The notes beneath the pieces are model-generated. The model was not told the origin of the DNA. It saw nothing but the letters and a program-made list of their open reading frames with translations, and did no database searches. This document shows, one piece after another, positions 9,541-17,574 of a stretch of DNA of 31,023 nt. The translations under genes were made by a program, and so were the position numbers. The stretch comes from CAZTDD01 sp964612675 (GTDB taxonomy: Bacteria > Hinthialibacterota > Hinthialibacteria > Hinthialibacterales > JAKPRU01). The DNA lies in contig CAZTDD010000083.1 of NCBI GenBank assembly GCA_964612675.1, positions 1 through 31,023 of the forward strand. The letters are read 5' to 3'. Numbering within the stretch: the first letter of the stretch is position 1; each line of letters starts with the position of its first letter.

Positions 9541-10947
9541 ATGGCATTAACTCGGCGCGATTTTGTTAAGACGATAGCAGGAATGATTGGCACGGGAGCG
9601 CTTGGTGCAAAAGCGCATGCGTCTCAGCGACCGCCAAATGTCGTTCTGATTCTGATCGATGATCTCGGTTGGAGGGATCTTGGATGTTACGGCGGAGCGG
9701 AATTCGAGACGCCCCGTATTGACCGATTGGCACGCGAAGGGATGCGGTTTACGAACGCATATTCCAACTGCCCCGTCTGTTCGCCCAGTCGAGCGGCACT
9801 TTTGACCGGCAAGAATCCGGCTCGACTTCAATTTACCGGGCACATTACAGCGATCGAACGCCACCGGCATCCCGACGGAAGTCGGATTCTTCCGCCGGAC
9901 GATCTCATGCACATACCGCTTGAAGAGGTGACCTTGGCCGAAGCGCTCAAACCCGCGGGATACGTTTCGGCGAGCATAGGCAAGTGGCACGTCGGTGGCG
10001 AAGGATTCTGGCCGGAAGATCAGGGATTCGACGAGAATATCGGAGGCTGGACGCACGGTAGCCCGCCCAGCTATTTTTACCCTTACAAAAATCCGGATAA
10101 GGACTGGAATCCGTCGATCCCCACGCTTCATGGAGGCAAGCCGGGGGAATACCTAACCGACCGGTTAACCGATGAATCCATTCGGTTCATTGAGACTCAT
10201 CGCGATAAACCTTTCTTTTTGTATCTGACTCACTATGCAGTCCACTTCCCCTTGCAAGCTCCAAAAGAACTTGTTCAGAAATATGAACGGAAATTGGCGG
10301 GCAAAAACTCCGGAATCGATCCAACGTACGCCGCGATGGTGGAAAATATGGACAGCAATACCGGGCGTGTGTTGGACACCCTTGACCGATTGGGGTTAAC
10401 CGAGAATACAGTGGTGATTTTCTACTCCGACAACGGCGGGGAGGGAGATGCTACAAACAACTCGCCGTTGCGTAGAGACAAAAGCTGGCTGTACGAAGGC
10501 GGAATTCGAGTGCCCTTGATTGTCAAATGGCCCGGACGTGTTGAGGCCGGAACGGTTTGCCACGAACCGGTTATCGGGTCCGATCTGTATCCAACCATCT
10601 CCGAGCTTGCCGGTGAAGAAGCCAGGCAGGGTGAACCCCTCGACGGTGTTAGCCTTGTTCCCCTTTTGGAAGGAGCGGATCGCCTAAATCGCGATGCCTT
10701 ATATTGGTATTATCCCCATTATCCAAAATCCAAAGAGCCGGGAGCAGCGATCCGCAAAAGAAACTACAAACTCATAGATTTTTACGATCCACCAAGGATG
10801 GAGCTTTACAACCTGGCAAACGATCTTTCCGAACAACACAACCTTGTCGAGCGAATGCCAGAGAAAGCCCAGTCGCTCCGTGCTGAATTATATCGATTTC
10901 TCGAACGCGTTGATGCGAAGATGCATACACTTAATCCAAATCGGTAA
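9541..10947 (+). CDS. Tat-exported sulfatase (formylglycine-dependent, arylsulfatase-like)
   Basis: A 468-residue protein that hydrolyses sulfate esters, probably on sulfated glycans. A twin-arginine signal (LTRRDFVKT, residues 3-11) ends near AHA. Metal-binding Asp40-Asp41 lie in LILIDDLGW. The sulfatase signature CSPSRAALLTGK places the formylglycine precursor at Cys80 in CxPSR. The second signature includes GKWHVGG (Lys148, His150), and later metal ligands are in YSDNGG (Asp297, Asn298). All are intact, so a working enzyme is expected, provided a formylglycine-generating enzyme or anaerobic maturase exists elsewhere. AGGAG lies 11 nt before the ATG. The length is normal for the family. Tat export would fit folding and maturation before transport, which is an inference. 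Confidence 0.93.
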   Translation: MALTRRDFVKTIAGMIGTGALGAKAHASQRPPNVVLILIDDLGWRDLGCYGGAEFETPRIDRLAREGMRFTNAYSNCPVCSPSRAALLTGKNPARLQFTGHITAIERHRHPDGSRILPPDDLMHIPLEEVTLAEALKPAGYVSASIGKWHVGGEGFWPEDQGFDENIGGWTHGSPPSYFYPYKNPDKDWNPSIPTLHGGKPGEYLTDRLTDESIRFIETHRDKPFFLYLTHYAVHFPLQAPKELVQKYERKLAGKNSGIDPTYAAMVENMDSNTGRVLDTLDRLGLTENTVVIFYSDNGGEGDATNNSPLRRDKSWLYEGGIRVPLIVKWPGRVEAGTVCHEPVIGSDLYPTISELAGEEARQGEPLDGVSLVPLLEGADRLNRDALYWYYPHYPKSKEPGAAIRKRNYKLIDFYDPPRMELYNLANDLSEQHNLVERMPEKAQSLRAELYRFLERVDAKMHTLNPNR

Positions 10948-10972
10948 GAGGCTGCCCTCAGCCGTCGTTGCT

Positions 10973-11053
10973 GTCGTAGGGTGAGCTCAAAGGAGTCGTA
11001 GGGTGAGCTCAAAGGAGTCGTAGGGTGAGCTCAAAGCGAAGCGTAGCCCACCA
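10973..11053. repeat. Three tandem 22-bp repeats plus an inverted partner
   Basis: GTCGTAGGGTGAGCTCAAAG occurs three times with 22-bp spacing (10973-10994, 10995-11016, 11017-11038). The last copy runs into CGAAGCGTAGCCCACC, so GGTGAGCT and AGCCCACC form an imperfect palindrome. It sits between the sulfatase stop and the next start, which therefore has no visible Shine-Dalgarno. The form resembles dispersed REP-like palindromes with a locally expanded left arm. Confidence 0.85.
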
Positions 11054-11064
11054 AATCCAAAACT

Positions 11065-11928
11065 ATGAAAACCTGTTCTTTTCTTCTAATCATTTTCTCA
11101 ACTCTATCATCGCCGGTCTTCGGTAAGACGGTACCGCAAACGTGTCACACCGGCATGAACATCATCGTCGGTGAGAACGCCGAACCCGTCGAAGAAAACG
11201 CCGCCGAGCTATTACGTCAACGTGTCTCGGAAACGGGTGTCAATACCGCCGCTGTATTCCGCGAAGGTCACGCTCCGGAAAAACACGACGATTCCTTGAC
11301 CGTTCTCCTTGGTCGGCCGGATTCTCATAGAAAAATCCACACATATCTGGAACAAAGAAACATCACACTTCCGAACGACTTCGATCCCGGTGCCGAGGGA
11401 TTCTTATTGATGAGGTCCCCCGACCTGGGCAACGGTGTCGTGGTTGCCGCCGGCGTCGACAACCGAGGCGTTGTGTACGTTGTGGGGGAGATCTTACGAC
11501 AGATGGACTTCGAAGATTTCGGTTTGACTTTCCCTTCCAAACTTTCCATTCGTACTGCACCCGCCTTTGAGATACGCGGTACACAGTTCGATCAAGGCGG
11601 GAAAATGGTCAAACTTACAGGCGTGCGTCTGGCATTGGTTCGGCCCCGCTATCAGGAACGGTATGCCATGCGCATGAATCAAAAAAGTCAGTCGATCTAC
11701 GCGGACGATATTCCACTGGCAATCGATTTAGAACTTCCTGAATATGAAAGCGAATTTGTTGAATTCGATATCCCTCGGGAAACTACCAGTGACGGAAAAC
11801 TGAGAATCCGTTTCGAGAAACACCCGGACGTTCCGGAAGGCGATTGGATCGACACGCAAATCTGGCGCAACTGCGGAGGCTGGGGCACCCTGGTTTCCGA
11901 AATATGGCTGATGAAGTGTCCACAATAA
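11065..11928 (+). pseudogene. Glycoside hydrolase remnant: N- and C-terminal domains joined without the catalytic barrel
   Basis: A 287-residue secreted protein (signal peptide 1-20, ending VFG). Residues about 25-165 look like the alpha/beta GH20b-type N-terminal domain found before glycosidase barrels (NAAELLRQRVSETG, GFLLMRS, VVVAAGVDNRGVVYVVGEILRQMDF). It reaches the linker motif FEIRGTQFDQGG, where the catalytic TIM barrel normally begins. Instead the sequence goes directly to a C-terminal beta-sandwich-like segment (about 180-287). The several-hundred-residue barrel is absent with the frame kept, which looks like an in-frame internal deletion. It could still be expressed as a carbohydrate-binding shell, but it should not be catalytic. 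No ribosome site is seen before the ATG. Confidence 0.6.
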
Positions 11929-12137
11929 GAAGGAGATGATCTCCGCAAGCTGCTCGCGGTGATTTATGAAGTGGCTAAGCCGATCGTGAACTTCTGAAAG
12001 GGGTTTCTATGCGGATTGACAGGCGCTGAGCGGCAGAGCATCATAGGGATGGGAAATCTCAGTTCATGGGTTTCGTTGAACAGGCTGGCTAACGGCTTCC
12101 GAAACGACGATACCGGTCCCCTATCGAGGAGGTCATC

Positions 12138-13013
12138 ATGACGCAGAATCCTACGAGGCGAGAGTTCTTGAAGGAGACTACACTGATCGGGTCAGCAGTT
12201 CTTGCGATGCAGGCGATGGATAGCAGTGCGGCAAAAGACGAATCTACTGATAAACTACCCACGATCCGATTGGGGAAGGTCGAAGTGTCACGGCTCATTT
12301 TGGGCAGTAATCCGTTCTTCGGATTTGCGCATAAGCCCGGCGATGTAGCCGACCGCATGAAGGATTATTATACGGAAGAGCGGATCATGGCCGTCATGGA
12401 TGAAGCCGCCGATCACGGTATTACTGCTGTTTGGACACCTCATTACGACCATTGGATCGACTTGTGGAACCGCTATCGCAAAAACGGCGGCAAGCTGCGC
12501 ACCTGGATCGGTCAGCCCGATCCACCCGCCGAACAGATGAAGGATGCCATCACGGCGTGCGCTGAGAATGGTGCAGAAGTGATTTGTATACAAGGCGAAC
12601 GGATTGACGAACAGTTTCGAGCCAAGCGATTCGATATTGTCCGCGATTGGTTGGAACACATCAAACACTTGGGTCTCCCCGCCGGGATTGCCGCCCACCA
12701 ACCGGATACTCATTTGGTAGCCGAAGAAAAGGGACTACCGACCGACTTCTATCACCAATGCCTTTATCAACCGGAGAATTATAGCACCGAATGTCTCGAT
12801 TCAGCTCTCGCCACGATCAAACAGCTGAAAAAACCTGTGGTTGCGTACAAGGTTCTTGCCGCCGGTCGGCTTCTACCGAGAGAAGCATTTCCGCACGTCT
12901 TCCAACACTTACAGCGAAAAGACGGTATCTGTGTAGGTGTATTTCCGAAGGATGATCCCGATCAGGTGTCGGAGAACGCCGGTTTAATCCGATTCATTTC
13001 AAAAAACGCGTGA
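12138..13013 (+). CDS. Tat-exported TIM-barrel protein, distantly aldo/keto reductase-like
   Basis: A 291-residue protein with AGGAGG shortly before the ATG. The N-terminus carries a twin-arginine signal (PTRREFLKETTLIGSAVLAMQA, arginines 7 and 8). The body begins IRLGKVEVSRLILGSNPFFGF, like the first strand of aldo/keto reductases, and has alternating strands and helices of a TIM barrel (ITAVWTPHYD, EVICIQGE, PAGIAAHQPD, PVVAYKVLAAGR, GICVGVFPKDD). The usual AKR Asp-Tyr-Lys-His tetrad is not evident, and it is shorter than typical AKRs. A redox role is therefore uncertain; sugar binding or isomerase-like chemistry is equally possible. A short hairpin with a T-run follows its stop codon immediately. 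Confidence 0.72.
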   Translation: MTQNPTRREFLKETTLIGSAVLAMQAMDSSAAKDESTDKLPTIRLGKVEVSRLILGSNPFFGFAHKPGDVADRMKDYYTEERIMAVMDEAADHGITAVWTPHYDHWIDLWNRYRKNGGKLRTWIGQPDPPAEQMKDAITACAENGAEVICIQGERIDEQFRAKRFDIVRDWLEHIKHLGLPAGIAAHQPDTHLVAEEKGLPTDFYHQCLYQPENYSTECLDSALATIKQLKKPVVAYKVLAAGRLLPREAFPHVFQHLQRKDGICVGVFPKDDPDQVSENAGLIRFISKNA

Positions 13014-13018
13014 GCACG

Positions 13019-13038
13019 CAAACGGTTCGTTTGTTTTT
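13019..13038 (+). terminator. Short intrinsic terminator after the TIM-barrel gene
   Basis: CAAACG (13019-13024), a GTT loop and CGTTTG (13028-13033) are followed by TTTTT (13034-13038), starting 6 bp after the stop codon. The stem is only 6 bp, so termination may be partial. Confidence 0.5.
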
Positions 13039-13096
13039 AACATGCGATATGTTATTTATTATTGACCCTAAGACTCACCATTCAGGAGGATAACCC

Positions 13097-15427
13097 ATGC
13101 GGCGGATATCTATTTTAGTCATGTGTGTGACTACAATTGGCGCGGCGGCGGACAATACCTGGAAACAGCCGCTCGATGCAAAAGAAAAAAAGATTGAAGA
13201 AGGTATTGAGAGCAAGCATAACATCTTGGGTTTATACCCCTCGCAGGTCCAGATTCCGGAGGATGGTGGACCGATTGATAGGACGACCTCGAATCCTTAC
13301 GCGGATATCCAGCACGCAGTCTGCTGGACCGCGAACTACTTGGCGGGGCTCTCTTATAAATATGCTTTTCTGAAAAACCACGGCGCACCGGTTGACGAAA
13401 TTGAGGCGGCGCGAGAGCGCGCCGATGAGGTTTTTGAAGCCGTCTACAGATGCCAGCGTGTGACGGGAGTGAAGGGACTTCAAGCACGCGGGTATTTTCT
13501 CGGACATGGCGAAGTGTATGCCGAGAGAACGGATTCCAGCAAACTGCCTTTCTGGCGGCAGGGAGACGTAGACGGTCAGGCGTTTCGATGGGTAGGAGAC
13601 CCCAGCCACCACAATTATAGCGATTCCATCCATGGTCTCGGTCAGTATTATACTCTTGCCGCGGAAGACGAACAGAAAAATCGCGCTCGCGAATGTATCG
13701 ACTCGCTGGTCGGTTATTGGGTGGACAACGACCTGAAGATCGCCAAGTATGATAAAAGTCTACCCGAGGTTCCGATTCTTGGGCTTACCGACGGAAAAAC
13801 TCTGAATACGCGTGTATTCATGGCAATCGCCGGGGCAAAAATCGCGCATCACGCGACTGGAAAAGAGAAATACAAGAAGGTATATGACCGCCTGATCGAA
13901 CAGTATGGAGTACGAGGGATCAAAGAGTTCAAGACGGGTAAAGGTTTTGACGACGCCGAACACGTGTTCTGTCATCTTGATTTGCTGTGGCGGATTGAAG
14001 ACGATGACGAATTGCGAGCGGCATTCCGAAAAGTGGCCGACGGTTTGTGGGCGAACCACAAAAACGACGCACAAAGCTTATTTACTTATATTTATTATAC
14101 CATCGCTCCGGACGCTCCCGGCAAAGGGGAAGCGTTGAATGAAGCGTTGTATTCTCTTCAGACTTTCCCAACCGATATGACAGTCAAGCCTCGCATGAAT
14201 AGTCTGTATCCCGAGCGAGAGCCACCGTATCCGACGTATCAGGCAGCCTGGGACAACGAGTACATTTGGAAAGGGCACCTGTTGCGCGCGGACGGCTGGA
14301 CGAGCCGTATAGTAACCGATGTTGCTGTTTCAAGCGAAGATCCGATGGTGATCTATGCAGTAGGGCAGGGAGGCGGTCTCTACCAATCGCGCGATGGGGC
14401 GGCAAGATGGCAAAATTGGGTGCCTATCGATGCGGCGCTTCACAGTCGCGTTCGTGCTGTCGATGTTGGAGAGCGCACCCGCATTCTGGTCGTGGCCTGT
14501 GATGATGGATTCTATGCAACGACAACAGGGGGCGCGGACTGGCGACGTATGCCCGTTCCCGCCGATGGCGGTCGCCCGATAGACGTCATGGTGGACCCAC
14601 AAAACCCAAACGTTATTTATGCGATGACGTCGAAAGGCGCCCATCGAAGCCTTGATTTTGGTGAAGAATTCCTCGGCCAAAGCTGGGAAACGCTGACCGA
14701 GGGCCTGCCTCCGCTTAACGATGCGAAATTTTATGTTGCCCCTGGAAATTCCGGGCGGGTATACGCCGTTACCGGGAACAGTCTGTTCACTCGGAAATTG
14801 GACGAAGACACATGGATACGGGGAACGGATTTCGGACTCGGTGAATACGCGGATGCTTATCCATGGTTCATTATCGATCCGACGAATCCCGATCGCGTTA
14901 TTGTCGGCGTAAAATCAAATTACAGTGACATGGGATCGTTTTCGATTATCCAGGAAAGCACAGACGCGGGACAAACCTGGAGTAACGATTTCAAAACAAT
15001 TTATGAAACCATTTCCAAAGGTGGACTCATGGCTGTGCTCTCTCTCGGTGTGAGACATGATCTAAGCCACCTTACAATGGACCGCTCCGATCCCACGAGA
15101 CTATACGCTGCTGCAGAGCGGGGCGTCATAACGAGCAGTGACGGCGGCAAGACGTGGGAAAAACACCAGGAAGGTTTTTCGATTCCGCTTGTCCATTCTC
15201 TGTTTACATCCAGACACTCGGATTGGGTATTCGCAGGCACGCCTGGCGGATTGTATATTTCAAAGAACAATGGTGAGACATGGGAGGACGGTAATTTATG
15301 GCTCCAATTCAACAAGAATACACGACGTGAACTGGGCGGCGCTGCATTTATCGACGCGTACTGGCGCGCTCGGTACTACGGATTCATTGACGACGCAATG
15401 GCGAGTATCCCTTTCCAAGGGGACTGA
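13097..15427 (+). CDS. Secreted two-domain protein: helical toroid plus BNR/Asp-box beta-propeller
   Basis: A 776-residue protein with AGGAGG 7 nt before the ATG and a signal peptide (about 1-18). Residues about 20-395 are mainly helical with repeated aromatic and Gly-Asn motifs (NPYADIQHAVCWTANYLAGL, WRQGDVDGQAFRWVGDPSHHNYSDSIHGLGQYY, LDLLWRIEDDDELRAAFRKV, YQAAWDNEYIWKGH). This suggests an alpha/alpha toroid like those of many polysaccharide lyases and six-hairpin glycosidases. Residues about 405-740 are a beta-propeller with Asp-box motifs: SRDGAARW (about 430), STDAGQTW (about 620), SSDGGKTW (about 679) and SKNNGETW (about 722). The architecture points to an extracellular carbohydrate-active or binding protein; no catalytic residue is assigned. 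Confidence 0.7.
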   Translation: MRRISILVMCVTTIGAAADNTWKQPLDAKEKKIEEGIESKHNILGLYPSQVQIPEDGGPIDRTTSNPYADIQHAVCWTANYLAGLSYKYAFLKNHGAPVDEIEAARERADEVFEAVYRCQRVTGVKGLQARGYFLGHGEVYAERTDSSKLPFWRQGDVDGQAFRWVGDPSHHNYSDSIHGLGQYYTLAAEDEQKNRARECIDSLVGYWVDNDLKIAKYDKSLPEVPILGLTDGKTLNTRVFMAIAGAKIAHHATGKEKYKKVYDRLIEQYGVRGIKEFKTGKGFDDAEHVFCHLDLLWRIEDDDELRAAFRKVADGLWANHKNDAQSLFTYIYYTIAPDAPGKGEALNEALYSLQTFPTDMTVKPRMNSLYPEREPPYPTYQAAWDNEYIWKGHLLRADGWTSRIVTDVAVSSEDPMVIYAVGQGGGLYQSRDGAARWQNWVPIDAALHSRVRAVDVGERTRILVVACDDGFYATTTGGADWRRMPVPADGGRPIDVMVDPQNPNVIYAMTSKGAHRSLDFGEEFLGQSWETLTEGLPPLNDAKFYVAPGNSGRVYAVTGNSLFTRKLDEDTWIRGTDFGLGEYADAYPWFIIDPTNPDRVIVGVKSNYSDMGSFSIIQESTDAGQTWSNDFKTIYETISKGGLMAVLSLGVRHDLSHLTMDRSDPTRLYAAAERGVITSSDGGKTWEKHQEGFSIPLVHSLFTSRHSDWVFAGTPGGLYISKNNGETWEDGNLWLQFNKNTRRELGGAAFIDAYWRARYYGFIDDAMASIPFQGD

Positions 15428-15458
15428 ATTCAAAAGCCCCAGTATTGTCCATCTTTTT

Positions 15459-15506
15459 AAGAGAAGATCACTGTAAGAGAAGATCGTTGTAAGAGAGGAT
15501 CGCTGC
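15459..15506. repeat. Three tandem 16-bp repeats
   Basis: Copies AAGAGAAGATCACTGT (15459-15474), AAGAGAAGATCGTTGT (15475-15490) and AAGAGAGGATCGCTGC (15491-15506) lie directly after the propeller gene and run into a perfect palindrome. Confidence 0.85.
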
Positions 15507-15535
15507 TGGTCCAGGAGTTGAACTCCTGGACCAGC
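15505..15535. repeat. 31-nt perfect palindrome
   Basis: The 15-nt arm GCTGGTCCAGGAGTT (15505-15519) is exactly repeated in reverse complement at 15521-15535, with a single central G. As RNA it would form a long hairpin. There is no T-run, so it is more likely a dispersed REP-like unit than an intrinsic terminator. Confidence 0.85.
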
Positions 15536-15638
15536 GAGCTCTACGCCGGGGGATGACAGTATATTCTGGGCGATTTGTTTGTTATAAAAGGTACGGGATT
15601 CTCCCGGAAACAGAAGCCGGATGGAAGGAGATACGACG

Positions 15639-16202
15639 ATGAGACGATCAAATTACGTGGTTAGCCTAACGATTGCAGCGGTGATGTTGGTTTGTATGTC
15701 GGGGTTTGCGCAGGAGGTTGAGCTGCCGTTCACCTGGAAAGGAATGGGCGTGGCAAGCGTTCTTTCCCAAGATGGAACGAACGATATCGATTTTCAAATT
15801 GAATTGTCGGTTGATGAGAGCGAGAACCTTCAAGGGAAGGCATTTACGGACGACGGATCTGCAGCGATCAAACATCTGTTTTACGGGGCTGTGGATACCT
15901 ACGAGGTTCCGGGATTCTACTCCCGAAAACTGATCATGGTTCTTCTGATCAATGAAGGAGAAGATAACCCGCTGTTGGCAATTATGAATGGGCGGATTCT
16001 CATGGACAGGTTTTTTTACGGCGAAGTCTCGCTAAAAAAACACGAAGCCGGCAGCGACGTTGCGGAGGCGCTTGGTGCGGATAATGTCGGTATGACCGAA
16101 ATCGATCCAGACTATCTGCCCTCTGATTTGAAATCGGCCCTCAAAGAATGCATGCCGTTGGGAGCCTTCAAGATTGTGGGAAGTCACACACAAGGGAATT
16201 AA
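15639..16202 (+). CDS. Small secreted protein of unknown function
   Basis: A 187-residue protein from the ATG at 15639, chosen because AAGGAG (about 15624-15629) is 9 nt upstream; the frame extends to 15621. It has a clear signal peptide (RRSNYVVSLTIAAVMLVCMSGFA, cut before QEVELPFTW). The mature part is acidic and beta-rich (FTWKGMGVASVLSQDG, IDFQIELSVDESENLQGKAF, KLIMVLLINEG, LLAIMNGRILMDRFFYGEV). I do not recognise the family. The alternating strands suggest a single beta-barrel or sandwich. It stands alone between repeats and a damaged region. Confidence 0.7.
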   Translation: MRRSNYVVSLTIAAVMLVCMSGFAQEVELPFTWKGMGVASVLSQDGTNDIDFQIELSVDESENLQGKAFTDDGSAAIKHLFYGAVDTYEVPGFYSRKLIMVLLINEGEDNPLLAIMNGRILMDRFFYGEVSLKKHEAGSDVAEALGADNVGMTEIDPDYLPSDLKSALKECMPLGAFKIVGSHTQGN

Positions 16203-16477
16203 GCGCAAGCACGTTCGTGTGGTTCAATGCTGTCTATGCAGGGGAGGGGCGGTTCTTGAAGACCCATGACCGGCACTTCGCGCCATCACAGTGGAGGATT
16301 GTGGCGTAGGTGCCGAGTTGGGCGAAGACGATGATCGGCGTGCGTTCAATGGTCGATTACGACGATCTTCTCAATGTTGGGAAGAAAGGGCCTGATAATA
16401 TCCGCCACAGCAGATTGAAAGTCCGGGTTTGCGACGAGTAGAGACAATCCATCGCTGATCGATAGGAGATCTCCCCG

Positions 16478-16747
16478 ATGAGAACCTTGGTCGGTCTATT
16501 CTGCTCGATTGTCTTCCTGCTACCGACGGGAATGGCGGTTTCGGCGGATGAGCCGCCTTATCCCGCCAGCTCAATCATTCGGAGTGTTTCATTCGATTTC
16601 GACACACACATTAGCCTCGCACCCGGTAGCGATAACTGGCCTGTCACGTGGGCGGACAACACTCATTGTCCCCCGCGAGCAAGAATGGTTCGCGGGCGAC
16701 ATCTATATCGACAAATCAAGCCAAGTCTTTTACATTTGTCTGCGTGA
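16478..16747 (+). pseudogene. N-terminal stub of a DUF4185-like secreted protein
   Basis: A ribosome site (AGGAG, 9 nt upstream), signal peptide (MRTLVGLFCSIVFLLPTGMAVSA, shown here only as positions 1-23) and the opening of the mature protein are intact. The segment IRSVSFDFDTHISLAPGSDN followed by WPVTWADN matches, from memory, the start of DUF4185-type proteins, where a metal- or sugar-binding beta structure normally follows WAD. After about residue 61 (position 16658) the similarity stops, and the frame reads unrelated basic sequence to a stop at 16747. The rest of the gene has been lost, apparently replaced by sequence leading into the four-helix-bundle gene. A 7-bp inverted repeat (16672-16678/16690-16696) sits just past the breakpoint. 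Confidence 0.55.
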
Positions 16748-16772
16748 GAGCGAAGCACTCGGAGGGCACGAC

Positions 16773-17552
16773 ATGAGCCGGATTCGCAAGAGTGGCGGGT
16801 ATCGTACGCTTTGCACGTTTCAGGTGGCGACGATGATCTATGATGCCACGTACTGGTTCTGCGAGAAGTTCCTCAACCCGCGTTCTCGGACAACGGATCA
16901 GATGGTGCAGGCGGCACGTTCCGGCCGTCAAAACATCGCCGAAGGAAGCCGCGCCGCGGCGACCTCGTCGCAGACGGAGCTTCGGTTGGTCAATGTTGCC
17001 CGCGCCAGTCTTGAAGAACTTCTGCTTGATTACGAGGATTTCCTTCGCCACCGTCACCTGGAGCAATGGTCCCCCGACAGTCCCGAAGCCGCTGCGGTTC
17101 GCGAAGTGCCGCGCAAGTTCAAAGAAGATCGGACCAATCAGTCCGATCAGTCGAATCTGACGGATCTGACCGATCAGGAACGTTGGGCATTGTACGCACG
17201 CTGGCTGGACCATGACGATCCGGCTGTTCGGGCGAATGCGCTGATCTGTCTGATCCACCAGACCAATTACCTGCTGGACCAGCAGATCGCCGCGCTGGAA
17301 GCGCAATTTGTCGGCGAAGGCGGTTACAGCGAGCAGCTCGCTGCCGCGCGTCTATCTGAGCGCCAGCGGAAAAAGAGTGGCGCTAAGTCGGGTGATCGGT
17401 CTGATCAGACAGATCCGACCGATCATATCCCCAACTGCCCCCGCTGCGGGAAACCTATGGTGCTTCGCACCGCAAAGAAGGGCAAAAACGAAGGCTGGCA
17501 GTTCTGGGGCTGTTCCGATTACCCGGACTGCAAAGGAATCGTTAAACTGTGA
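16773..17552 (+). CDS. Four-helix-bundle suffix protein with C-terminal topoisomerase-type zinc ribbon
   Basis: 259 residues from the ATG at 16773, with GGAGG 7 nt upstream; the frame is open further upstream, but that part is not family-like. Residues about 8-95 form a four-helix bundle related to the 23S rRNA intervening-sequence proteins (YRTLCTFQVATMIYDATYWF, SRTTDQMVQAARSGRQNIAE, SQTELRLVNVARASLEELLL). The central helical part (about 135-195) is the suffix region. The C-terminus is a zf-C4 topoisomerase ribbon with Cys222, Cys225, Cys247 and Cys253 (CPRCGKPM...WGCSDYPDC). Two linkers, 121-136 and 207-218, consist of degenerate Ser/Thr-Asp-Gln repeats encoded by TCNGATC-like DNA. The function is unknown; a nucleic-acid role is inferred from the zinc ribbon. 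Confidence 0.85.
   Translation: MSRIRKSGGYRTLCTFQVATMIYDATYWFCEKFLNPRSRTTDQMVQAARSGRQNIAEGSRAAATSSQTELRLVNVARASLEELLLDYEDFLRHRHLEQWSPDSPEAAAVREVPRKFKEDRTNQSDQSNLTDLTDQERWALYARWLDHDDPAVRANALICLIHQTNYLLDQQIAALEAQFVGEGGYSEQLAAARLSERQRKKSGAKSGDRSDQTDPTDHIPNCPRCGKPMVLRTAKKGKNEGWQFWGCSDYPDCKGIVKL
17131..17180. repeat. Degenerate GATC-containing repeat in the four-helix-bundle gene, copy 1
   Basis: Imperfect units of the type TCNGATC/TCTGACC (for example GTCCGATCAGTCGAATCTGA) encode the linker TNQSDQSNLTDLTDQ. Similar units recur at 17389-17426 in the same gene. Confidence 0.6.
17389..17426. repeat. Degenerate GATC-containing repeat in the four-helix-bundle gene, copy 2
   Basis: GATCGGTCTGATCAGACAGA followed by TCCGACCGATCA encodes GDRSDQTDPTDH just before the zinc ribbon. 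Both copies sit in interdomain linkers and keep the frame. Confidence 0.6.
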
Positions 17553-17574
17553 GTGAAGGTCCGAGATAGTCACA

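Noticed and set aside
10973..11038. Short CRISPR-like array
   Set aside because: The three 22-bp units are directly adjacent with no spacers, and there are no cas genes.
12138..13013. Calling this gene an ordinary aldo/keto reductase
   Set aside because: The first strand is AKR-like, but the catalytic tetrad is not visible and the protein is short, so only a TIM-barrel protein is claimed.
16217..16309. Fragment reading VWFNAVYAGEGRFLKTHDRH, like the end of a PIN-domain toxin
   Set aside because: Only about 30 codons, no start or partner antitoxin, and the resemblance (FLKTHDRHFA) is too short to support a call. It may be another relic.
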